Source: Streptomyces lateritius (GTDB taxonomy: Bacteria; Actinomycetota; Actinomycetes; Streptomycetales; Streptomycetaceae). From it: a stretch of 64,000 bases of DNA. Positions 25,690-33,008 of this stretch are shown piece by piece. Numbering within the stretch: position 1 is the stretch's first letter; every line of letters starts with the position of its first letter. The notes under the pieces are model-generated. The model was not told the DNA's origin and did not search any database. It saw only the letters and a list, made by a program, of their open reading frames with translations. The stretch lies in assembly GCF_014649715.1 (NCBI RefSeq), contig NZ_BMTO01000014.1, positions 181,875-245,874 on the forward strand. The letters are read 5' to 3'. Position numbers and translations under genes: made by a program.

Positions 25690-25955
25690 GTGTGGACTCA
25701 GAGGCATACGAGGGAGCAGCACCGATCACCCGGGCCTCGACACGTAACTACGTCGGACGACGCTTCATGAAGAACGACCGGCTCGACCACGCCGGCTACC
25801 TAGGGGCCTTCGCCACCCGCGCCCACTCGAAGGGTGCCAATGCCCACTACCGGCGACGACGCGAGGCAGGCGACCGGCATACTCAAAGCTCTGTGACACC
25901 TGTTCAACCGCATGGACGGCCGGCTCCACCACTGCCTCCAGACGAGTCCACTGCG
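25690..25955 (+). pseudogene. IS110-family transposase C-terminal fragment
   Basis: KNDRLDHAGYLGAFATRAHS and ANAHYRRRREAGDRHTQ, then in a shifted frame HLFNRMDGRLHHCLQT. This is the DEDD-transposase tail (the R-N-L-F-N-R-M-x-G-x-L-H-H-C-L block) of IS110 elements. The catalytic N-terminus and the Ser nucleophile region are missing. Confidence 0.65.
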
Positions 25956-26119
25956 GCGACTCCGTCGCCTTCGCCGCCACTCCGGGTAGGGGAAGTGACG
26001 AGCAGCTGACCCGGGGACTGGCTACCAGTGCACCGTCATGCTGCCGTCGGCGTTGATCTCCTCGCGCACCGTCTCGACGTGACGCTTCCAGGCCGGTACC
26101 TCTGCTTCGGCAGTCGCGC

Positions 26120-26395
26120 GGAGTCAGTCGGTGAAGGACGAGTAACTGCGGACGGGGACGTCTGCGTGCTCGCCTTCGGAGTATGACCAGACCTGCGGGC
26201 ACCCGCCGCATGCTGGTGTGCCCGCACGATGGGGGAGTCGACCGAGACGTCCCAGTCGATCTCGCCTGCGGCGTCGGCCGCGGCCTGGACCTGCTGGAGC
26301 AGACGCTCCCATGTCCCGTCGGCCGACCACAGCCGGTGCCGTTCATAGACGGTCCATGCCCAGAACAACGTCCTGATCAAAGGCGAGTCACCTGA
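26120..26395 (-). pseudogene. IS5-family transposase fragment
   Basis: The minus strand reads VYERHRLWSADGTWERLLQQ, VQAAADAAGEIDWDVSVDSP and IVRAHQHAAGARR. This is the W-S-x-D-G-T-W / D-S-T-x-x-R-A-H-Q-H-A-A-G-A block of IS5-type two-frame transposases. It is cut on both sides. Confidence 0.7.
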
Positions 26396-26435
26396 CTGAG
26401 CTCGACAGATCCCAGAAGTGCGCTTGACTGCCAGG

Positions 26436-26978
26436 ATGAACATCAACTCGACGGAAGTAAGTCCGTCTGTGACCGTGCAGGTCAGGCGTTTCCGCAACGG
26501 CGATTCGGTGGAGCAGCTCACTCGCCTGCTCCACCGCGCCTACGCAGACCACGCTGCTGCCGGGCGGGTCTTCTTCGCCTCCTACCAATCTCCGCAGGAC
26601 ACACAGCACCGCCTGAGCAGAGGCGAGTGCTGGGTCGCGATGAACGGAAACGTACTGGTCGGCACCGTCACCGTGTCAGCTCCACACACCACTCCGGCCG
26701 GATACCCAGCGCCAGCGGGCGGGGGCTCGTTCTGGCAACTGGCTGTCGAGCCATCGCAAAGAGGCACCGGTCTCGGACAACGGCTGCTGGCTCTGGCAGA
26801 GTCACGCATTGCTGCCCTCGGATCGACACAGGTCGTCATCGATACCTCCTCGCAGGCAACAGACCTCGTCGACTGGTATCGCCGGCGAGGGTACGCGCCG
26901 ATCGGCACTTGGCGGTGGGACGTCACCAATTACGACAGCATCGTCCTCATGAAGGACCTGCCGCCCACGACTTCGTGA
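26436..26978 (+). CDS. GNAT-family N-acetyltransferase
   Basis: 180 residues from ATG 26436; GTG 26418 is an alternative and neither has a clear ribosome site. The single GNAT domain is complete: VQVRRFRNGDSVEQLTRLLH, GECWVAMNGNVLVGTVTVS, FWQLAVEPSQRGTGLGQRLL (the Q/R-x-x-G-x-G acetyl-CoA loop) and LVDWYRRRGYAPIGTWRW. It may acetylate a small amine, antibiotic or protein N-terminus; the sequence does not decide. Flanked by transposase and permease remnants, it appears to be an isolated survivor. Confidence 0.85.
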   Translation: MNINSTEVSPSVTVQVRRFRNGDSVEQLTRLLHRAYADHAAAGRVFFASYQSPQDTQHRLSRGECWVAMNGNVLVGTVTVSAPHTTPAGYPAPAGGGSFWQLAVEPSQRGTGLGQRLLALAESRIAALGSTQVVIDTSSQATDLVDWYRRRGYAPIGTWRWDVTNYDSIVLMKDLPPTTS

Positions 26979-27039
26979 TCGCCCGGAGAAGTCCCAGCCG
27001 GACCTTCCCCGGAACGGGGCGCCGCTGCCGGGCTGATGG

Positions 27040-27670
27040 TTAACCACCAACGTGGATGCCGGGACGGCGGCTGGCGTCGGGTTCGTGTTTGCGGATGATT
27101 TCGCGGGTGACTGGAGCGGTGTCGCCGCGGCCGATGAGGAAGTACCGGATCATGTGGACAGGGGGCTGCCTTCGGCCCAGGCGAAGTAGCAGTGGGGCTG
27201 GACGCCGGTGGTGTCGCGTAGGGCGAGGAGGATCGCGGCGATGGCGTTCGGCGCGGCCGGGGCGTCCGCGCGCAGGATCCGGTAGCCGTCGACTTCGACG
27301 CGGTGGACGGTGAGGGTGTCGCTGAAGTCGGAGGGGTCGACTACGTAGATTTCCAGGAATAGTACGTCGGCGGGCGGGAACCGGGTGGGTGCCGCGTTGT
27401 TCGCGCTCCTTGTCGGCGTACTCGACGACGTCTCCGGCCTGGCGGCGGTTGGCGATGATGTTGATCGACTGGTCGTGGGCGAGGATGTCGGTGATGGACT
27501 GGCGGGCGACCGGGTCGAAGGCGATGCGCTCCGCGCGCAGTTCGGTGGTGCGTGAGACCCGGTAGATCAGGGAGACGGCGATGATCCCGGCAATGAACAT
27601 GCCGGAGATGGCGATGCCGTCGGGCTTGTCGCACGCTGTCGGCCTCACCCCGCTCTTCCAGCACACGGCG
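27040..27670 (-). pseudogene. C-terminal part of an APC-family amino-acid transporter, frameshifted
   Basis: The minus strand has DGIAISGMFIAGIIAVSLIY (last membrane helix), RVSRTTELRAERIAFD and ITDILAHDQSINIIANRRQA, then in another frame YVVDPSDFSDTLTVHRVEV and CYFAWAEGSP, then MIRYFLIGRGDTAPVTREII before the stop. This is the soluble tail domain of large actinobacterial APC permeases. The transporter core is missing and the frame is broken near 27390 and 27165. Confidence 0.6.
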
Positions 27671-27964
27671 GGCGCTATCGGAAGCCGCCCCGCACCCCTT
27701 GGGGTGGGGCGGTGCCTTCACTGTGACGGGAGCGGGCTTGCTTGCCCACTGTGGGAGCCGGCGGCCGGGCACGCCTGAACGGGGGCTGGGCAAGCCACCC
27801 GCGTGGACAGCTTGCCCAGGCTTCCGGCTACGGGCGGTCCCGTCCCAGGCGCAGGATGTCGGCGTCGACCGGATGCCTGAATGGCGCAGGTATGGCGTGT
27901 CTCGACGGCGGCGCCACACCTTCTGACGTGGGGTGAGGCCGCCCGCTGAGCGTTGTGGCGGGTG
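27671..27964. other. Gene-free junction region
   Basis: No supported gene. It is the junction between the truncated permease and the small membrane protein gene. Confidence 0.3.
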
Positions 27965-28180
27965 CTACTTGAGGTGTCCGAGTGCCTTGGCGCGGCCCTG
28001 TGCCCAGCCGGCGAGGAGAACCCCGATGGCGAGGGCGGCGAGGTAGACGCATAGGGCGCCCGGGAACGGCAATCCGCTGAGCACCCCACGGTTGTCGTGG
28101 TTGACGAGCAGCCGGATCGCGCCTTGGCCGCTGAAGACCACTAAAGCCATGCCGACGATCAGCAGTACGACGAACTTCAT
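27965..28180 (-). CDS. Small two-helix membrane protein divergent from a TetR regulator
   Basis: 71 residues from ATG 28180 with a GGAGG ribosome site. Helix 1 is FVVLLIVGMALVVFSGQGAI. A short loop with the conserved LLVNHDNRGVL follows, and helix 2 is ALCVYLAALAIGVLLAGWAQ, ending in a basic tail. The frameshifted gene at 6125-6344 encodes the same protein type beside a MerR regulator, so the family is repeatedly linked to one-component regulators. Two operator-like dyads overlap its promoter (28201-28254), so repression by the divergent TetR protein is likely. Function unknown. Confidence 0.75.
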   Translation of the reverse strand: MKFVVLLIVGMALVVFSGQGAIRLLVNHDNRGVLSGLPFPGALCVYLAALAIGVLLAGWAQGRAKALGHLK

Positions 28181-28200
28181 GATGCCCTCCAGTCTTTTAA

Positions 28201-28254
28201 CAATGCGCTTGCATTGTAATAGACTGTTGTCGGCGATGCAATGCGAACGCATGG
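28201..28254. promoter_or_regulatory. Two TetR-type operators in the divergent intergenic region
   Basis: CAATGCGCTTGCATTG (28201-28216) and CAATGCGAACGCATGG (28239-28254) share the form CAATGC-N4-GCATKG with centres 38 bp apart. The first overlaps the -10 and the second the -35 of the minus-strand promoter, the expected placement for a repressor. Confidence 0.75.
28213..28241 (-). promoter_or_regulatory. Promoter of the small membrane protein gene
   Basis: On the minus strand TTGCAT (28241-28236), a 17-base spacer, then TACAAT (28218-28213), close to the vegetative consensus. The start codon lies 33 bases beyond. Confidence 0.7.
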
Positions 28255-28272
28255 GATCGTCAGGGAGGATGC

Positions 28273-28902
28273 ATGCCGAAGATCGTTGACCACGAGGAGC
28301 GCCGACACCGGCTGGCCGAAGCCGTCTGGACACTGACGCTCCGCTACGGACTGGAAGGCGTGACACTTCGCAAGGTCGCGGTGGAGGCCGGGGTGTCCAT
28401 GGGGCAGGTGCAGCACTACTACGCCACCCGGGAGGACCTGGTCCGTGACGCGATCGACCGCGCCGTGCGGGCACTGAACGCCCGGATTGAGGCATCCATC
28501 AAGGCAAGCGATCCGGCGAGTGCGGAGACGATGCTCCGTGAATGCCTGCGCGCGATGCTCGCCCGCGACCCGGAAAGCCTGCGCCTGCTCCAGCTGTCAG
28601 TCGCGGTGGTGGGAAGGGCGATCTCGGACCCGGCTATGGCCGGCGTGCTGGCGCCAGGCAGCGGCGAGCTCCTGGACTTCACCGCAGGGCTCATCGCTGC
28701 GGCCCGGCAGGAACGGGGCGCGCCGGCATGGGGTGACGGCCGGATCGACGCCGACATCTGCTGGAACCTGGCCACGAGCCTGGGAGTCGACGTCGCTCTG
28801 AGGCAGCGCTCTCCAGAGGAAGCCCTCAGGGTGCTGGACTATCACCTGGACAACCTCCTGACTGGCCACCGCCTCGCCGAGCCCATCACCCATGGCGAGT
28901 GA
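28273..28902 (+). CDS. TetR-family regulator
   Basis: 209 residues from ATG 28273 with an AGGGAGG ribosome site. The N-terminal helix-turn-helix is standard: RRHRLAEAVWTLTLRYGLEG, VTLRKVAVEAGVSMGQVQHY then YATREDLVRDAIDRAVRALN. The C-terminal ligand domain resembles the TetR_C_6/BetI-like group (FTAGLIAAARQERGAPAW, ADICWNLATSLGVDVALRQR). It is divergent from the two-helix membrane protein and probably binds both dyads between them, repressing that gene and itself. Ligand unknown. Confidence 0.87.
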   Translation: MPKIVDHEERRHRLAEAVWTLTLRYGLEGVTLRKVAVEAGVSMGQVQHYYATREDLVRDAIDRAVRALNARIEASIKASDPASAETMLRECLRAMLARDPESLRLLQLSVAVVGRAISDPAMAGVLAPGSGELLDFTAGLIAAARQERGAPAWGDGRIDADICWNLATSLGVDVALRQRSPEEALRVLDYHLDNLLTGHRLAEPITHGE

Positions 28903-29424
28903 CATCAAAGGTCATCGCGATTGATCATGCGGAGACACGCTCACTGACTCCCTGGTAGACCTCGAAACGACTCCCGCTCATACCTACACCGCCACCGCCG
29001 ACAGTCCCCGCGTTCACGCACAGGCCCCCAGCCGTCCGCGCAGCCGGGCAGGTCATCACCGGCTGCCGGAAGCCGAAGCTGACCACCCACCCGTCGCCTT
29101 GGGCAGCGTCGCGCGCCAGCTGCGAGACCTCGGAGGCGGAGCGTGCGTCTTCGTCATCGCCACTCCTGTAGCCATCTGCTTCCTCTCCAACTCGGCACCC
29201 ATGGCGATGACTTCAGCCGCGCTGTGCCCTCCGGTCGTGCCCTGCATGACCATCCTGCGGCAGAGCAGTGCCTGCGAACCGGGAATCCGCAGAGGCTCAT
29301 CGAGCGAGGGCCGTCAGCCCCCACCCCTTTTGCAGTGCAGCCCTCTTGACGCTGATCGGCGACCGGGGATCGTGGCCGCTTGCGTCACGCTCCACCCCCA
29401 GAGGGGGCCGTCCCGCCACCCGTG
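28903..29424. other. Stretch without an intact gene
   Basis: A minus-strand frame at about 29110-29253 (GTTGGHSAAEVIAMGAELER) looks like an N-terminus but loses coherence after about 45 residues. Nothing else recognised. Confidence 0.35.
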
Positions 29425-29661
29425 CCGCCATCGAAGCGGCCCGCCGCCACATCGCCGCCGAAGGCTTCGACCCCGTGTACGGAGCCCGGCCCCTGCGCCG
29501 CTTCATCCAGCACGAAGTCGAGACCCGCATCGGCCGGGCCTTGCTGGCTGGCGATGTCCCGACGGCTCCAAGGTCACCGTCGATGTGTCACCGGCGATCG
29601 CCTCACCCTCACCTGGAGACCTCCCGACGCCGGGCCGGCACCGGAAGAGCAGGCGGCATGA
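29425..29661 (+). pseudogene. ClpB-type chaperone C-terminal remnant, frameshifted
   Basis: IAAEGFDPVYGARPLRRFIQ then HEVETRIGRALLAGDV is the end of the ClpB/Hsp100 second ATPase domain (sensor-2 G-A-R). Two further frames give PDGSKVTVDV and TGDRLTLTWRPPDAG, the closing strands, so at least two indels occurred. The rest of the gene is missing. Confidence 0.65.
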
Positions 29662-29871
29662 CTCCAAGAGGAAGCACTCGCCAAACCCGCTCGGCCGATT
29701 CCACAGCGGGGTTGGGTCGCCTGGCGGGAGGTGCCCTGGGGGGGGTGTTCCCGCGTGCTCGCCCACGTCCTGGTCGGTGGCCGCCAGGAGTTCTTCGGCC
29801 CGCTTCTCGGCTATCCGGCGGCCTGAAGAGGCGTCGCCGGCTCGGTTTTGAAAGGCAGGCCGGTCTCTTGT
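29662..29871. other. Gene-free spacer
   Basis: No supported gene between the ClpB remnant and the TetR palindrome. Confidence 0.35.
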
Positions 29872-29899
29872 TTACCTTACGGGTCGACCCGTAAGGTAA
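29872..29899. promoter_or_regulatory. Perfect 28-bp palindromic operator
   Basis: Half-site TTACCTTACGGGTC followed by its exact reverse complement, five bases before the TetR ATG. TTGTTT (29868) and TAAGGT (29892) could be -35 and -10 with an 18-base spacer, so the operator would lie across the promoter and the transcript could be leaderless. Confidence 0.8.
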
Positions 29900-29904
29900 C
29901 TGTC

Positions 29905-30492
29905 ATGAGCTCCTCTCCGCCCTCCAGGGGGCGCCCCAGGAATCCCCGATCGCACGAGGCGATCATCCACGCGACGGCAGAGCTGGTGGTCGAGGTCGGC
30001 TACGCCGCAACATCGATCGGGGCGGTGGCCGCGCGGGCCGGTGTCGGCAAGGACACGATCTACCGGCGGTGGCCGGGCAAGCCGGAGTTGGTCTTCGAGG
30101 CCGTCTTCACGACCACCGATGATGCTCCGGCCCCGGACACCGGAACCCTGACCGGGGATCTGACCGTAGTGCTGCAGGGCCTGGTCAACGAGTTCCACGC
30201 GCCTGCCGCCGCGGCGGCACTCCCGGGGCTGCTCGCTGACTTCGCCGCCGATCCGGAACTGAAGGAGCGCATCCGCGGCGACTTCCTGGCCCCGTCGAAG
30301 GAACGGCTGCTGGTCGTCTTCGAACGCGCCGTGCTGCGCGGGGAGATCACGGCCGAAACGCCTGTGGACCTGGTCCTGGACACGATGGCAGGAGCTGTGT
30401 TCTTCCACGTAGGACTGGTCGGGGAGCACCCTGACCAGCAGCTGGCCGCACTGCTGGCCACTGTCGTGGCCAAAGGAATCGAGGTCCGGTGA
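29905..30492 (+). CDS. TetR-family regulator, first gene of a two-gene operon
   Basis: 195 residues from ATG 29905, fixed by the palindromic operator that ends five bases upstream. The HTH reads RSHEAIIHATAELVVEVGYA, ATSIGAVAARAGVGKDTIYR then RWPGKPELVFEAVF. The C-terminal part (LTVVLQGLVNEFHA, VDLVLDTMAGAVFFHVGLVG) belongs to the TetR_C_11/16-type group. Its stop overlaps the start of a four-helix membrane protein by four bases, so the two are translationally coupled and probably both derepressed by the same ligand. Confidence 0.88.
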   Translation: MSSSPPSRGRPRNPRSHEAIIHATAELVVEVGYAATSIGAVAARAGVGKDTIYRRWPGKPELVFEAVFTTTDDAPAPDTGTLTGDLTVVLQGLVNEFHAPAAAAALPGLLADFAADPELKERIRGDFLAPSKERLLVVFERAVLRGEITAETPVDLVLDTMAGAVFFHVGLVGEHPDQQLAALLATVVAKGIEVR

Positions 30493-30869
30493 ACGGCTGG
30501 CTACTCGCGGCAGGAATCACCGCACTCGGCGTGGCCGCAGTGCACATCGTCGGCGGGCACCGCGATGTCGTGCGCCCGCTGCTGTCCTGCGGGCTCGCGG
30601 ACGAACCCAAGCGTGTCCTGCACGCCGTGTGGCACATGGTGAGCATCGACCTGGTGCTCTCCGGACTGGCTCTGCTCTACCTCTCCCTGACGGACAGTAC
30701 GCCGGAGACCGGCCTGGTGGCATGGTTCGTGGCCGCGCACTTCATCGCGTACGCGGCAGCCTTCCTGATCGTCACCCTGTCCGTCGGCTGGCCCAGGCCA
30801 CTACTCCGCCTGCCGCAGTGGATTCTGCTCCTGCCTGTCGCGGTGCTGGCAGCGGCGGGCGCCGCGTAG
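30489..30869 (+). CDS. Four-helix membrane protein coupled to TetR
   Basis: 126 residues from GTG 30489, overlapping the TetR stop (GTGA). Hydrophobic segments: WLLAAGITALGVAAVHIVGG, IDLVLSGLALLYLSL, WFVAAHFIAYAAAFLIVTLS and WILLLPVAVLAAAGAA. Conserved-looking polar residues (HIVGGHRDVVRPLL, HAVWHMVSIDLV, each with His) could bind a metal or ligand in the membrane. The plan resembles small uncharacterised membrane proteins often regulated by TetR. A transport or resistance role is possible but unproven. Confidence 0.78.
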   Translation: MNGWLLAAGITALGVAAVHIVGGHRDVVRPLLSCGLADEPKRVLHAVWHMVSIDLVLSGLALLYLSLTDSTPETGLVAWFVAAHFIAYAAAFLIVTLSVGWPRPLLRLPQWILLLPVAVLAAAGAA

Positions 30870-30879
30870 CCGCACCCTC

Positions 30880-31214
30880 GGAGAGCCTCCCGCGACCGCC
30901 GCTGTCCGCGCGGCCTCGAACTCGCAGTTGTGTGTCTCGACGATGACAACCCTCGGATGCGGACCCGGGCCGCCTACCTCCTTGCCTGGTTTCCCGAAGT
31001 CGCTGACACGACGCTTCCCCTACTGCTCGCCCTTGCCGGACGCGAGCCCGATCCCGTCGCAACGGCCACCGCCCTCGTCGCCGCGGGCATCGCCGGAACG
31101 CCTGCACTGTCCGAGGAGTTCGCCTCCTACCTGGACGCCGAGGACCGCCTCGTGCGGTGGGCGGCGGCAGTTGCGATCGCCTGCCTCAGCGAGCAGGACC
31201 TCCTTCCATCGTGA
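30880..31214 (+). pseudogene. HEAT-repeat protein fragment
   Basis: RTRAAYLLAWFPEVADTTLP, LLLALAGREPDPVATATALV and DAEDRLVRWAAAVAIACLSE are HEAT-like helical repeats. The frame is open upstream of GTG 30930 (LELAVVCLDDDNPRM), but no ribosome site or true N-terminus is visible, so this is probably a piece from the middle or end of a larger protein. Confidence 0.5.
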
Positions 31215-31252
31215 TCAGGCCCGTCTCCGGGATGCCGTAGGCGTGAAGGAGT

Positions 31253-32494
31253 TCATTGGGCCAGTACAGCGTCAGCCTGTAGCAGGCCCCGGCCGTGATC
31301 TGCCGCGTCATCGAGAAGCACGGTGGCTTCGGAGTAGGCGTACTCGCACGGCTGTGAACTCATCGGGAGGCGTTGCCCCGTCCGAGGGTGCAGACGATCA
31401 ACGGTCATGGGTGGCGGATCGCGGAACTCCGGCAGGGTGTGATTCGTGGCATCCGGATGGGATCCGATGTCATTCACCAGCACAACCTTGATCACAGCTG
31501 TGCCGCTAGCTGCGGTCCGGTCTCGGGCATGGATGGCGAGGAACGGCAGTGCACACAGCAGCTTGTAGACGACCTCCCCCGGTTCGACGAACTGCAGATC
31601 GACTTCGTCACCACCGATTTTCGACTGGTGCCTGTGCAGCGGAAGCACGATGGCGGCGCTGCCATCACGGTGCAGTTCAGCCCGTGCCGCCTGGTCTCCG
31701 CCAGCCTCTTGGACAAGGAGCCGGCGCGCCCCAACGGCGACATGGCCGAACATTCGGTGGCCCTGCCCGAGGTGCAGCTCCGTGTTCAGAAGCTCGAAAC
31801 GGTACCGCTCGAAGGTGCCGGCGTTGATCACCATTTCGCCTGGCACCTCGGGCACCAGGGCCACGACGAGGTGGGGAGTGGTGCGCTCCACGACTGACAA
31901 GACGATGTCGCTCTCCACAATGGTCAGTCGCTCATCACGAGCCGCTGCCTCGGTGTAGCGAGCTCGATAGCCGGTTGCCACCATCGTTTCCGTGAGCCAT
32001 TCGGTCTGGCTTCCCTCACGCCTGGGGTGACGAAGGACGTCCTTCGAGTCCTTCGTCGGAGTGGCTGTCACGGCGTGGGGAGCCTGCGGGCTGCGAGGAA
32101 CGGCAAGGAGCAAGATCCCGTGTGTCGCATCATCCGGATCCGGGGCGCGGATCGGCTCGTACGGGACAGGCGGGGCCGTGTTGTTTGCGATGACCTGACG
32201 AATCCGCCGCAGGTGATAGTCGTCAAGGTCAACATCGAAGACCCGGCTTGGCACGCCCTTGGCCTCTGCCATGCCGATGACGAGGACCCCGCCTCGGTGG
32301 TTGGCCAGTGCGGCAACGCACTTGGCCAACTCCTCCTTGCCCTTGTCATCGGATCCATAGTGAGCCCGCTTGTAGTCGAGATCCTCCGCTTTGGCGGCCT
32401 CAGGGCTCCCTACCAGGCCTTTCACGTCCTGGTAGCTCAATTCATCCAGCCGCGCCCCAAACAGATCTTCCAAGCGCCGTGATCGCATCACCAT
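31253..32494 (-). CDS. AlbA_2 (Schlafen-type) domain protein
   Basis: 413 residues. The N-terminal 150 residues form an AlbA_2/divergent Schlafen-AAA_4 domain: LDYKRAHYGSDDKGKEELAK, CVAALANHRGGVLVIGMAEA, then LRRIRQVIANNTAPPVPYEP and GILLLAVPRSPQAPHAV. The C-terminal 250 residues are a less conserved beta-rich region (VVERTTPHLVVALVPEVPGE, LNTELHLGQGHRMFGHVAVG). Proteins of this family bind nucleic acid or nucleotides and occur in defence or transcription contexts, but this member is uncharacterised. It is monocistronic. Confidence 0.8.
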   Translation of the reverse strand: MVMRSRRLEDLFGARLDELSYQDVKGLVGSPEAAKAEDLDYKRAHYGSDDKGKEELAKCVAALANHRGGVLVIGMAEAKGVPSRVFDVDLDDYHLRRIRQVIANNTAPPVPYEPIRAPDPDDATHGILLLAVPRSPQAPHAVTATPTKDSKDVLRHPRREGSQTEWLTETMVATGYRARYTEAAARDERLTIVESDIVLSVVERTTPHLVVALVPEVPGEMVINAGTFERYRFELLNTELHLGQGHRMFGHVAVGARRLLVQEAGGDQAARAELHRDGSAAIVLPLHRHQSKIGGDEVDLQFVEPGEVVYKLLCALPFLAIHARDRTAASGTAVIKVVLVNDIGSHPDATNHTLPEFRDPPPMTVDRLHPRTGQRLPMSSQPCEYAYSEATVLLDDAADHGRGLLQADAVLAQ

Positions 32495-33008
32495 GCATGA
32501 GAACTATCCCCAGGGACCGACTTGCTCCGCCGACCGCGAGCCCTGCCGCTCGCCGCGCGGCTGCGGGCCCTGCCGGCAGGCAACCGGTGGATGACCGACG
32601 AGGGACGCAAGCGCCCAGGGGCTGCTCGCCCGCGCGCCATCCGCTCGATGTCCCCCGTGCAAGATCCTCCCTCGTCCGCAGGAGGCGGACGGGGTGCCGC
32701 CGGCGGCCGTGAGCGACAGTCGTGTCTCCCTCGAATTCACCACCGACCTCGGGACGGGCACAGACATCCACCGGTGGGGCCGGCCGGCCGGCGCCCGGCG
32801 TGGACACGGACAGGCCGGCAGAATCCCCGCCTCCGGACCTGCAACCGCCGCGGAGGATCCGCGCGAAGACTGCGACTGGCGGCCAGGGTGTCCACTTCCG
32901 GGTGACTCCCCGGTCCGGCTTGGCCGCCGCCGCGTCGTGCGTGCTCGAGCATCGCCAGCAGGTCCGGTCTCGTCCTGGCCCACGTCGCCGGTCACCGGGA
33001 GCCAGCCG
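32495..33008. other. Upstream region of the hydrogenase island
   Basis: 514 bases between the divergent AlbA_2 gene and hypX. No supported gene. It should hold the island's main promoter, but no convincing -35/-10 or operator was found. Confidence 0.4.
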
